From: an uncultured Roseburia sp.
GTDB taxonomy: Bacteria > Bacillota > Clostridia > Lachnospirales > Lachnospiraceae
Length of the DNA stretch: 53,486 nt
Direction of reading: 5' to 3'
Assembly: GCA_947088345.1 (NCBI GenBank)
Contig: CAMUGE010000019.1
Location: 1 to 53,486 of the forward strand
Made by a program: the position numbers and the translations under genes. The notes below the pieces were generated by a model. That model saw only the letters and a program-made list of their open reading frames with translations. It was not told the DNA's origin and ran no database searches. Below, in pieces: positions 8,203-16,812 of this stretch (positions within the stretch are counted from its first letter, which is position 1; the number at the start of each line of letters is the position of its first letter).

Positions 8203-8262
8203 CACTTTCGCACATCGGAACTTTTATCCGACTGCCTTTCTGAGCAAATATTTTCTGCCGCT

Positions 8263-10083
8263 TTACAGCTCTCCCAGCGCTCTTAAAATTGTTTCAACTG
8301 CTTCCTCCATGTCGCGGCTGCTGGTATCTATTGTCAGTTCCGGATTTTCCGGCGTTTCATAAACGCTTGTAATACCGGTAAAATTAGGAATTTCTCCGTT
8401 TCTCGCTTTCTTATATAAACCTTTTACATCACGTCTCTCGCATTCTTCCAGCGGCGTGCTGACATAAATTTCAAAAAAATCTTCCCCGATAATGTCACGC
8501 GCTTTTTTTCTGTCTTTTCCATACGGGGAAATAAATGCAGTTAAAACAATCAGGCCGGCGTCATTCATTAACTTCGCCACTTCCGCAATCCTGCGAATAT
8601 TTTCCACTCTGTCCGACTCTTTAAATCCGAGGTTTCGGTTTAATCCCATTCGAATATTATCGCCGTCAAGCAGCATCGTATGCCTTCCCAATGCGACAAG
8701 CTTCTTTTCAAGCTCATTTGCAAGCGTTGACTTTCCGGAACCAGAAAGTCCGGTAAACCAGATCGTACGGGGTTTCTGATTCTTCTGCTCTGCACGTATC
8801 GCTTTCGTAATGTCGGTTTCCTGCCATACAAGATTGTTGGAACGTCGAAGCGTATGCAAAACAACACCGCAGCCGCAGGTCATATGAGAGACACGGTCGA
8901 TCAGAATAAAACCGCCCAGCGCCCTGCTTTTCTCAAATTCACACACTGCACATTTTTCGGAGAGGATCAGGTCGCATACCACCAGTTCGTTTTTGCAAGC
9001 AATCTCTGCAGGAATATGTTCCCCTGTATTCACATCAATTTTATATTTTATTTTAAGCACCGATGCAGGCAGCATCTTTGTACCGATTTTAATCCAGTAA
9101 TTTCTGCCGGAAATCAGCTGTTTATCATCCATCCAGAGCACCTCGGCCGTAAAAAGGTTTGTCACCTCGACCGCCGCGTCTCTGCCAAGAACACAGCCTC
9201 TTGAAATATCAACTTCGCGATCAAGTGAAACCGTAATCGGGGCGCCTGCACATGCAGAGGGCACTTTCTTATCCGCTGCATAAATCTCTGTTACACATGC
9301 CGTCTCGCGGCTTGGCAGAATCTGCACGGAATCGCCGACATGAAGCTCGCCCGATTCAATCTGTCCCTGAAAACCCCGAAACGCATAGTTCGGACGGCTG
9401 ACACGCGAAACCGGCATCAAAAACTCCTGACCGTCCGAGTAATCGGCAATCTCTATCTCCTCCAGATATTTTAACAATGTCTCGCCGCTGTACCATGCCA
9501 TAAAATCCGATTTTTGTGTGATATTGTCGCCCTCAGTAGCCGATACCGGTATGACTTTTAAACTCTCGGCACGAAATTCCGACAGAAACTTACTGATATC
9601 CTGTTCGATCGCATCAAATACGCTTCTGTCATATTTCACAAGATCCATTTTATTTACCGCAAATACAAAATGGCGTATTCCCATCAGGGAACAGATTCTG
9701 ACATGACGCTTTGTCTGAACAAGCATCCCCTGCGTCGCATCAACCAGTATCACAGCCAGATCGGCGAATGACGCGCCTACGGCCATATTTCTCGTATACT
9801 CCTCGTGTCCCGGCGTATCGGCGACAATAAAGCTTCTCTGTTCGGTTGTAAAATAACGGTATGCAACATCTATTGTGATTCCCTGCTCGCGTTCCGCCAT
9901 CAGACCGTCGAGCAGAAGCGAATAATCAATCTCGCCGCCTCTGCTGCCGATTTTGCTGTCAAGCTCAAGCGCCTTCTGCTGATCGGCAAAAATTAATTTT
10001 GCATCATAGAGCATATGGCCGATCAGCGTTGACTTTCCATCATCTACACTACCGCAGGTAATAAATTTCAACAAACTTTTCAT
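8263..10083 (-). CDS. cysNC: CysN-CysC fusion: sulfate adenylyltransferase large subunit and APS kinase
   Basis: A 606-residue bifunctional enzyme. Residues 1 to about 420 are the CysN GTPase: P-loop GSVDDGKST, DTPGHEEYTRNM and NKMD motifs. Residues about 435-606 are APS kinase: P-loop GLSGSGKST and LDGDNIRMGLN. With CysD it makes APS from sulfate and ATP, driven by GTP, then phosphorylates it to PAPS. The fusion matches NodQ-type enzymes. It starts two bases after the cysD stop. No cysH, sulfite reductase or sulfotransferase is visible in the window, so the PAPS could feed either assimilation or sulfation of a glycan. Confidence 0.95.
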   Translation of the reverse strand: MKSLLKFITCGSVDDGKSTLIGHMLYDAKLIFADQQKALELDSKIGSRGGEIDYSLLLDGLMAEREQGITIDVAYRYFTTEQRSFIVADTPGHEEYTRNMAVGASFADLAVILVDATQGMLVQTKRHVRICSLMGIRHFVFAVNKMDLVKYDRSVFDAIEQDISKFLSEFRAESLKVIPVSATEGDNITQKSDFMAWYSGETLLKYLEEIEIADYSDGQEFLMPVSRVSRPNYAFRGFQGQIESGELHVGDSVQILPSRETACVTEIYAADKKVPSACAGAPITVSLDREVDISRGCVLGRDAAVEVTNLFTAEVLWMDDKQLISGRNYWIKIGTKMLPASVLKIKYKIDVNTGEHIPAEIACKNELVVCDLILSEKCAVCEFEKSRALGGFILIDRVSHMTCGCGVVLHTLRRSNNLVWQETDITKAIRAEQKNQKPRTIWFTGLSGSGKSTLANELEKKLVALGRHTMLLDGDNIRMGLNRNLGFKESDRVENIRRIAEVAKLMNDAGLIVLTAFISPYGKDRKKARDIIGEDFFEIYVSTPLEECERRDVKGLYKKARNGEIPNFTGITSVYETPENPELTIDTSSRDMEEAVETILRALGEL

Positions 10084-10085
10084 TC

Positions 10086-10985
10086 CTAGAAATACCCCTC
10101 TCTTTTACGTCTTTCCATGCTTCCTGCCGCTTCATGATCAATCACGCGGCTTGTCCGCTCCGAAGTAACTGCCGACAGTGTCTCTTCAATAATACTCTCC
10201 AGCGTATCCGCGTCCGATTCGCACGCTCCCGTTAACGGATAACATCCAAGCGTACGAAAACGAACTTTCTTACTTACAATTTCTTCCCCCGGATTTAATT
10301 TCATCCTGTCGTCATCCACCATAATAATATTGCCGTCGCGGTATACGACAGGCCGTTCCTTTGCAAAATAGAGAGGGACAATTTCTATTTTTTCCTGCAG
10401 AATATACTGCCAGATGTCTTTTTCTGTCCAGTTGGACAGCGGGAAAATACGGATAGATTCCCCTTTATTTATCTTTGTATTATATAACTTCCACATCTCC
10501 GGCCTTTGATTTTTCGGGTCCCACGCATGCTGCGCATTGCGGAATGAAAAAATTCGCTCCTTTGCCCTTGACTTCTCTTCATCGCGTCTTCCGCCCCCAA
10601 ATGCAGCGTCAAACCCATACTTGTCAAGCGCCTGCTTTAATGCCTGTGTTTTCATAATATCAGTATAAGACGAACCATGGTCAAACGGATTAATTCCCTG
10701 CTCGACACCGTCCCGGTTTGTGTAAGTCAGCATCTCAATACCCAGCTTTTCCGCCGTCTTGTCGCGAAATTCAATCATTTCTTTGAATTTCCAGGTGGTA
10801 TCAATATGCAAAAAAGGGAACGGCGGTTTTTCCGGGTAAAATGCTTTCAGCGCCAGATGCAGCATTACAGAACTGTCTTTTCCGATTGAATACAGCATCA
10901 CCGGCTTTTCGCATTCTGCCGCCACTTCGCGCATAATGTAAATCGCCTCTGCTTCTAACTGCTCTAAATGTGTTAATTCTCTCAT
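10086..10985 (-). CDS. cysD: Sulfate adenylyltransferase small subunit CysD
   Basis: The 299-residue ATP pyrophosphatase-type subunit has the adenylyl-transfer P-loop ([18 protein letters not shown]), [13 protein letters not shown], the [19 protein letters not shown] motif and the typical C-terminus ([11 protein letters not shown]). It works as a complex with CysN. The start is the ATG at 10985 behind GGAGGC; the ATG four codons upstream overlaps the ribosome site. It heads a two-gene operon inside the glycosyltransferase island. Confidence 0.96.
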   Translation of the reverse strand: MRELTHLEQLEAEAIYIMREVAAECEKPVMLYSIGKDSSVMLHLALKAFYPEKPPFPFLHIDTTWKFKEMIEFRDKTAEKLGIEMLTYTNRDGVEQGINPFDHGSSYTDIMKTQALKQALDKYGFDAAFGGGRRDEEKSRAKERIFSFRNAQHAWDPKNQRPEMWKLYNTKINKGESIRIFPLSNWTEKDIWQYILQEKIEIVPLYFAKERPVVYRDGNIIMVDDDRMKLNPGEEIVSKKVRFRTLGCYPLTGACESDADTLESIIEETLSAVTSERTSRVIDHEAAGSMERRKREGYF

Positions 10986-11002
10986 ATATGCCTCCAAAGA
11001 TA

Positions 11003-11016
11003 TGAATCCAGATTCA
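11003..11016. promoter_or_regulatory. 14-base palindrome before cysD
   Basis: TGAATC-CA-GATTCA lies about 18 bases upstream of the cysD start codon, next to its ribosome site. It could be an operator or a small leader hairpin. No known sulfur-control motif (T-box, SAM riboswitch) was recognised in the gap 10986-11320, which is otherwise AT-rich and carries the plus-strand promoter at 11231. Confidence 0.35.
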
Positions 11017-11230
11017 AAAACTGCCGATCGTCCAATACCAGTACATTCTTATTTATTCTATCCCGTAAACAGAGAATAACACGGTTATAAAGATTGGAAA
11101 AATATGGCAGTTTAAAGTATATTATTTTATTATATTGCCGGCAGATTAAAACAAAATGAAAACAAAAAATGTAAAACAGATCTGTTATTTTATATTTTTT
11201 TCATAACTTATTTTTTTAGAGCCATTCTAC

Positions 11231-11259
11231 TTGAAACAGCCAACAGCATTTTGTATAAT
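11231..11259 (+). promoter_or_regulatory. Sigma-A promoter of the plus-strand glycosyltransferase
   Basis: TTGAAA (11231-11236), a 17-base spacer, then TATAAT (11254-11259) with an extended TTG. It drives the gene at 11321 with a leader of about 55 bases and rules out any coding start upstream of it. Confidence 0.8.
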
Positions 11260-11320
11260 AGAAAAGAAAAATAACGTACAGCCAGTTCGTCATACATTGA
11301 ATCAAATAACAGAGGCATTT

Positions 11321-12475
11321 ATGCATATTTTATATTACAATTGGTCCGAAAATTCTTCCGACGATATCAAAGATTGTTTTGTACAAATGGGCTTTTCCTA
11401 TACGTCTGTCTCATACCCGGTCAATGACTACGATTCAGACGCCGGTTTTGAACAATTTCTGCAAAAAACGATATCTGAAAATAACTTTGATCTTATCTTT
11501 ACATTCAACTATTTTCCTGTTTTGTCGAAAGTCGCCGATACGCACAGCCTTCCCTATCTGTGCTGGGTCTACGACTGTCCTCACTTAACGCTTTACTCCA
11601 GACGGGTAACAAGCCCCTATACGTTCTTTTTCCTGTTTGACCGGGAAATGTGCCAAACGCTTTCATCCTTTGGCGCACTGCATGTCGCGCATATGCCGCT
11701 CGCAGTCAATACATCCCGTCTGTCTGAATATGCCGCTTCCCCCTGTAATAAGATGTACCCTATATCCTTTGTCGGAAGCCTTTATGAAAAAAACATGTAC
11801 CGCAGGATCTCATATCTGCCGGATCACCTGAAAGGATATCTGGACGGCATCATCAATGCGCAGCAGCAAATGAAAACCGGAACTGTTCTTGAAGAACTGC
11901 TGACGGACGATCTGACAAAAAAACTGCTGCAATTGATTCAACTGGACAAACAGAGCCTGTATCTTTATTCTGCGCGGGATATTTACCTCTCTATGCTGGA
12001 AGCAGAAGTAACTTTCCGGGAACGGACAAAACTGCTCACATTGGCCGCTGGACTCTGCGAAACACATCTTTTTACCGCTTCCGATCCGACGCTTGTTTCG
12101 GGCTGCATCCCGCACGGTTTTATTTCTTACACAGAGGAGATGCCGAAAGTCTTTCATAACTCGGCCATTAACCTTAATATCTCTCTGCGCTCCATACACT
12201 CCGGCATCCCGCTCCGATGCATGGATATTATGGGAGCGGGCGGATTCCTGTTGTCCAATTGCCAACCGGAATTGGCTGAGTATTTTAAGCCCGGAGAAGA
12301 CTTTGCAACCTTTTTTTCGGAAGCAGAATTTCTCGAGAAAATTGCATACTATTCCGAGCACGAAAGGGAGCGAACAGAGATTGCATATAATGGCTGCCTG
12401 AAAATGAAAGAGCGCTTTAATTATCCTGCTCTGTTTCAAAAAATGCTTGATGCTGTTTCGGCAGATATTTCATAG
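11321..12475 (+). CDS. CgeB/DUF3880-type glycosyltransferase, paralogue 2
   Basis: A 384-residue protein of the same family as those at 3369, 21460 and 22823. The N-terminus is MHILYYNWSENSSDD and the C-terminal signature is SGIPLRCMDIMGAGGFLLSN followed by an EHERERTEIA stretch. The reading frame extends upstream, but a near-perfect sigma-A promoter at 11231-11259 lies there, so the ATG at 11321 behind AGAGG is the start. It is the only plus-strand gene in the island and converges with the GT8 gene ending at 12488, with only 12 bases between stops and no terminator. Confidence 0.82.
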   Translation: MHILYYNWSENSSDDIKDCFVQMGFSYTSVSYPVNDYDSDAGFEQFLQKTISENNFDLIFTFNYFPVLSKVADTHSLPYLCWVYDCPHLTLYSRRVTSPYTFFFLFDREMCQTLSSFGALHVAHMPLAVNTSRLSEYAASPCNKMYPISFVGSLYEKNMYRRISYLPDHLKGYLDGIINAQQQMKTGTVLEELLTDDLTKKLLQLIQLDKQSLYLYSARDIYLSMLEAEVTFRERTKLLTLAAGLCETHLFTASDPTLVSGCIPHGFISYTEEMPKVFHNSAINLNISLRSIHSGIPLRCMDIMGAGGFLLSNCQPELAEYFKPGEDFATFFSEAEFLEKIAYYSEHERERTEIAYNGCLKMKERFNYPALFQKMLDAVSADIS

Positions 12476-12487
12476 CAAAACCCGAAA

Positions 12488-13480
12488 TTACTCCTTGTTT
12501 AACATGCCAAGCAGCTTTTCATTCAGCGCAAGGCTGTCGTTTAAATTGGATCGCAGCGTATTCATCTGTCCGAAAATTTCTTTTACATAATCTTCCATGT
12601 ATGTCTCGTTGATCATTCGAAAGGTAAACTCGCGGCATAATTTTGCATAATACGGCGTCTTTTTTGCATAATCCCACCAGAGCTGTTCGATATCATAGTG
12701 AACGCTGTCGGCGCCCCATGGCTTCGTCCCGGCAAAATGTATCACAGCGACATTCTCTTTTATCCATGCATAATCTTTGCCCTCATTATGCGCAATGCGG
12801 GCAAACTGGTTATACTGGGACGGATCTGCATACTGGACTTCATTCCAGTGACAATAATTCAGGATATCCTGGTCCGGTGATACAAAGGTATAATTTAACT
12901 GCTGCGCCGTCTTCATATAAAAGTCCAGGTTATATTTTTTTCTGATTTCCTTCAAATTCCATAACATAACTCCCACATTAAAGTAGACAAAACCTTTCCG
13001 GAAAAGCTCAGAAAACATCTGTCTGCGCAGCTCAAATGTATGATCCAAATCATTCGCAGACGGTTCTTCACAGACACAGAACAATTTATCCTGCCATACT
13101 GTATCATAAAACCCCCGAATATTACTATTGACAATGATATCAACATCCAGATACAGAACACGCTCTACCTCGTTTGGCAAAAGATCAGGCATAGCCAGAC
13201 GAAAATATGATTCCATACTCCATTCTGCCGTTGTGGGGAGCCGATCGGAAAACAGTTCTCTCTTTACAAATACGGAACAGATTTGCCCGCCGTATTGCTC
13301 CGCCATACTTTGAAACTCCATGATCTGTTCATCTGTCAGCTCACTGTGCAGTACATAGACCGTAATTGAAGAATCCTTGTTATTTTCGAACAGAGATTTC
13401 AGCATCACATACGCATAGTAAAAATAATTCTGATTTAACGAAACCGCCGCATTCATTCGGCTTTTATCTGTACTCTGCAT
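12488..13480 (-). CDS. GT8-family glycosyltransferase B
   Basis: A 330-residue GT8 enzyme: MNAAVSLNQNYFYYAYVML near the start, DXD in VLYLDVDIIVNSNI, FNVGVMLWNLKEIRK, PDQDILNYCHWN and VIHFAGTKPWG. It is strikingly similar to the product of the next gene upstream (13492), so the pair is a recent tandem duplication. The ATG at 13480 follows GGAGGAA; an in-frame GTG four codons earlier is inside that ribosome site. It is the last gene of the run from 24001. Confidence 0.9.
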   Translation of the reverse strand: MQSTDKSRMNAAVSLNQNYFYYAYVMLKSLFENNKDSSITVYVLHSELTDEQIMEFQSMAEQYGGQICSVFVKRELFSDRLPTTAEWSMESYFRLAMPDLLPNEVERVLYLDVDIIVNSNIRGFYDTVWQDKLFCVCEEPSANDLDHTFELRRQMFSELFRKGFVYFNVGVMLWNLKEIRKKYNLDFYMKTAQQLNYTFVSPDQDILNYCHWNEVQYADPSQYNQFARIAHNEGKDYAWIKENVAVIHFAGTKPWGADSVHYDIEQLWWDYAKKTPYYAKLCREFTFRMINETYMEDYVKEIFGQMNTLRSNLNDSLALNEKLLGMLNKE

Positions 13481-13491
13481 TACTTCCTCCA

Positions 13492-14472
13492 CTATTTGCC
13501 ATCAATCATTCCGATCAGGCGCTCACTTAGTGCAATACTGTCTTCTAAATCTTTCTGCAGCACTGCAATATTATCATAAATCTCCTGAATAAACCTCTCA
13601 ATAAAGGGATCGTTAATTGTCTTTCTTGTAAATTCCTCACAAAGGTATTCATAATAAGGCGTTCTCTGCGCATAATCCCACCAGAGCTGTTCAATATCAA
13701 AATGAAGATTATTCGCGTTCCATGGTTTTGCGCTTGCAAAATGGACTATGCGCACCTCTTCCCTGATCTGCTGGTAGCTCTTTCCCTCATAATGCGCATT
13801 GCGCGTAAACTGGTTATAAACCGCAGTCTCCATATATTTTGCCTGATTCCAGTAACAATAATTCAGGATATCCTGATCCGGTGTGACCAGCACATCCGCG
13901 TATTCCTCCGCAACTTTCATATAATCCGCAAAGGAGTACTGCTCTCTGACTTTTTTTAAATTCCAGAGCATAACTCCCGAATTAAAATAATAGAATCCCT
14001 GCTTTAATAATTCCTGAAACATTCTGGTATTTAACTGAGGCAGTTTCTCTATATTATTTTCATTTTCTATACAAACGCCAAGCAGTTTATCCTCAAAATT
14101 CAGATCATAAAATTCACGTATATTCCCATTTACAATAATATCGCCGTCCAGATATAAAATTCTCTCTACTTCCCGTGGCAAAACATCAGCCATAATTAAA
14201 CGATAATATGCCTCAATGCTCCATTCAGCCGTAACCATAAGCCGGTCCGAAAATAAACTCCTGTCGATAAGTACCGACTGCACCTGTCCGTCATACTGCT
14301 GTGCAAGTTTATCAAATGCATCCATGTGTTCGTCAGTCAACTCGCTGTGCAGCACATAGACTGTAATTGAGGACTCTGTATTATTCTCAAAGAGAGAGGA
14401 CAGCATTACATAGGTACAGTAAAAGAAATTTTGATTTAATGAGACGGCAATGTTCATCTGTTTTTTTTCCAT
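13492..14472 (-). CDS. GT8-family glycosyltransferase C
   Basis: A 326-residue GT8 enzyme: MNIAVSLNQNFFYCTYVML, DXD in ILYLDGDIIVNGNI, FNSGVMLWNLKKVR, PDQDILNYCYWN and VHFASAKPWN. It is a close tandem paralogue of the protein at 12488. The start used is the ATG at 14472 behind AAGGAAG; an internal MNIAV start is also possible. It lies 15 bases after the GT11 gene. Confidence 0.9.
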   Translation of the reverse strand: MEKKQMNIAVSLNQNFFYCTYVMLSSLFENNTESSITVYVLHSELTDEHMDAFDKLAQQYDGQVQSVLIDRSLFSDRLMVTAEWSIEAYYRLIMADVLPREVERILYLDGDIIVNGNIREFYDLNFEDKLLGVCIENENNIEKLPQLNTRMFQELLKQGFYYFNSGVMLWNLKKVREQYSFADYMKVAEEYADVLVTPDQDILNYCYWNQAKYMETAVYNQFTRNAHYEGKSYQQIREEVRIVHFASAKPWNANNLHFDIEQLWWDYAQRTPYYEYLCEEFTRKTINDPFIERFIQEIYDNIAVLQKDLEDSIALSERLIGMIDGK

Positions 14473-14487
14473 ATACACTTCCTTTCC

Positions 14488-15384
14488 TCATCCCAGTTCC
14501 CTGGAAGTAGGATTGACGCCCACCTGTTTTTCCCTGTTTAGCAAAGCTGCAAGATAACAAAATGCGCTGTTTGACAAAATCATACCCTTACAGCGACTCA
14601 TCAGCTGCATATCAATGTAATTTCTGCCGTTTGTATTTCCCCGTACAAACACGGTCTCCCGGTACTCCGAAAATCCAAGCTCTTCCCGGTGTGCCTCGCA
14701 CCAGTCAATCTCATCGGAAAAAACAAACATAGTCCAATCCCCGCCAAAGTTATGCGCAAACTGCCGGATATTTTTCGCAATACTTTCCATGCTCCCCGCA
14801 AGTTGGAGTGTGATATAATCTCCTCTGCGAATATGTACGCAGACAGATTTTTCCTGACTGATCCGGCGAAGCAGCTGCCGATTGCTCTCATCCTGTATCG
14901 GCGGAAAAGTAAATTCCTCCTGTAAGACATCGCGATATTTCGCAAAATAATTGTAATTTATCCAATAACCATGATAATAGACGTGTTCCGTCTCATTAAA
15001 ATCTAAAATCTCCGGATAATACTGATTGACGGGTATTTTCCAGACTTTTCCGTCAAACGGATTGAAATCACCGTAGATAGAAGCTGCTTCTGTAATCATA
15101 CAGACGTCCATCCCGTTTTCCATCAATGTCTGCGGAATACTTTTCCCCGCACGCTTCTGCGCCAGCATATATTCCCAGACATCCTGATCAAAACACTCGC
15201 TTAACATATGCGGTTTGATCCCGAATACCGACTCGAGTTCATAACCGTTGTGAACTGTGTTAAGCGCAAAATATGAATCATCCAGATACATGATGTCACC
15301 GTCGTGCGACAGTTCATAATACTTTGCAAATATATACTGGAACGCCTGATTTGCAAGGCCGCCGTTCAAAAACTGAATTTTCAT
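14488..15384 (-). CDS. GT11-family (alpha-1,2-fucosyltransferase-like) glycosyltransferase
   Basis: A 298-residue protein with the GT11 pattern: the N-terminal GGLANQAFQYIFA donor motif, HIRRGDYI at about residue 180 (HxRRGD motif of GDP-fucose enzymes) and the C-terminal YIDMQLMSRCKGMILSNSAF motif. GT11 enzymes usually add fucose from GDP-fucose; the sugar here is inferred. The ATG at 15384 follows GGAGG at 8 bases. It is tightly packed (4 bases) behind the GT4 gene. Confidence 0.85.
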   Translation of the reverse strand: MKIQFLNGGLANQAFQYIFAKYYELSHDGDIMYLDDSYFALNTVHNGYELESVFGIKPHMLSECFDQDVWEYMLAQKRAGKSIPQTLMENGMDVCMITEAASIYGDFNPFDGKVWKIPVNQYYPEILDFNETEHVYYHGYWINYNYFAKYRDVLQEEFTFPPIQDESNRQLLRRISQEKSVCVHIRRGDYITLQLAGSMESIAKNIRQFAHNFGGDWTMFVFSDEIDWCEAHREELGFSEYRETVFVRGNTNGRNYIDMQLMSRCKGMILSNSAFCYLAALLNREKQVGVNPTSRELG

Positions 15385-15388
15385 TCTA

Positions 15389-16804
15389 TTAACCTCCAAC
15401 CAGGCGCTTCAAGATGCTTTCAAGCTGTCTCTGATAATGCTCTGCGGAATGATTTTCTAAGGCATACCGGAAAACAGCCGCCTGCCTCTCTGACAACTGC
15501 TGCGCTTCTATCTGTGAGAGCGCGCGCATCTTTGCTGCAAGACCATCTACACTGATGTCACTAAGCCAAATCCCGCCGCAGTCATCCAGATCAAGCCCGG
15601 TCTCCGGCGTACAGACCGGAACCATCCCGGCAAGCATTGCCGTAATGACCGACGTTGACTGTCCTTCACTGCAGCTGGTCGAAACACAATAACCGCATTG
15701 ACTGCAAACAGCAAAAAATTCATCTGAATCTTTTGCCAGAAAACCATAGTATAAAATATTTTCCGCTTTCTCAATATCTTCGCGGTAAAATTGATAAAAC
15801 TCCGCTGTCACTTCGCCGACAATATGAAGTTTTAGCTCAGGCAGCTTACGGAACGCCTCAATACACAGATCCAAACCCTTGTGTATGGGACCGGCGCCCC
15901 CATACCACAGAAAATGTTTTCCGCTGTCATTTTCCTTTGGACAGGTTTGCGGTTGAAAACGTCCGCAAAAACCGGTTGCGTTGAGCTGGAAAATCCGGTC
16001 AAACATACCCTCATAGGTAGATACTGTTTTTTGATTCCCGATACAGATTGCAGCGCTCGCCCTGGAGAGAGCCGTCAAATCCAGAAAATTTGACGACTGG
16101 CGTTCAAACGGAAGCTTCGCATGATTGCGCCGTTCAAAATCTCTGAAACGCCTTAATTCCGCTATGTTTGCAAAATAAGGACTCGATTCTGTCAGATAGC
16201 AGACACAAAGCGTGTCTGTCGCTTCCATGCAGACTCTTTCAAAACATCTTCCCGCCCCTATCACCAGTTGGTATTTTTTACTGTCAATCTCTCTTTCGTA
16301 ACGTGTATTCGCAATATCTACATTATATCCGCAGTCCCGCAGCTGACTTGCAATGATCTTAACTTCAACCTGATTTGTATGACCAGCCGGCGCATCCGGA
16401 AAAAGAAAGGGATAGACAAGATATAACAGCAGCGCAGAGTATTCAAATTCTGTCTGATAATAATTAGTGAGAAGAACTTTTTGATAACTGCCCTCGTCGT
16501 GCATACAGGCAAGATACATTTTTTTTACCGAGTCTGATAGTTGTTCAAGAATATAGCCGAGATTGTGTAGTATCGTTGGATCGTTTTGCCCGGAAATTAC
16601 CGGGACAAGGCTCTCTTTGACCTCTCCCAGAGAAACGCCCGCCTCTTCCGCCGCGCCGTACAGTGAAAAAAAACATTCCAGACAATTTTCTCTGCCCTGC
16701 TGCCAGCCGCTTTGCCGCCATTCCCGGTAACTTTGTGACATTTGCTGCATTTTTCCGTACAAATTGTCCATCGCATTTAATCTATGATCCAGTTCTATCT
16801 CCAT
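15389..16804 (-). CDS. GT4-type glycosyltransferase with an N-terminal extension
   Basis: A 471-residue protein. Residues about 285-460 form a GT-B C-terminal domain (KHFLWYGGAGPIHKGLDLCI, LHIVGEV, ILYYGFL, STSCSEGQSTSVITAMLAG). The EGxS pattern and the GxxxKG-like loop fit family 4. The first 130 residues are helical and of unknown role. It begins behind AGAGG, 8 bases after the DUF4422-GT2 gene. Confidence 0.8.
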   Translation of the reverse strand: MEIELDHRLNAMDNLYGKMQQMSQSYREWRQSGWQQGRENCLECFFSLYGAAEEAGVSLGEVKESLVPVISGQNDPTILHNLGYILEQLSDSVKKMYLACMHDEGSYQKVLLTNYYQTEFEYSALLLYLVYPFLFPDAPAGHTNQVEVKIIASQLRDCGYNVDIANTRYEREIDSKKYQLVIGAGRCFERVCMEATDTLCVCYLTESSPYFANIAELRRFRDFERRNHAKLPFERQSSNFLDLTALSRASAAICIGNQKTVSTYEGMFDRIFQLNATGFCGRFQPQTCPKENDSGKHFLWYGGAGPIHKGLDLCIEAFRKLPELKLHIVGEVTAEFYQFYREDIEKAENILYYGFLAKDSDEFFAVCSQCGYCVSTSCSEGQSTSVITAMLAGMVPVCTPETGLDLDDCGGIWLSDISVDGLAAKMRALSQIEAQQLSERQAAVFRYALENHSAEHYQRQLESILKRLVGG

Positions 16805-16812
16805 TTTAACCT

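Noticed and set aside
10986-11320. SAM riboswitch or T-box before cysD
   Set aside because: No matching conserved core; only a 14-base palindrome and a sigma-A promoter on the other strand.
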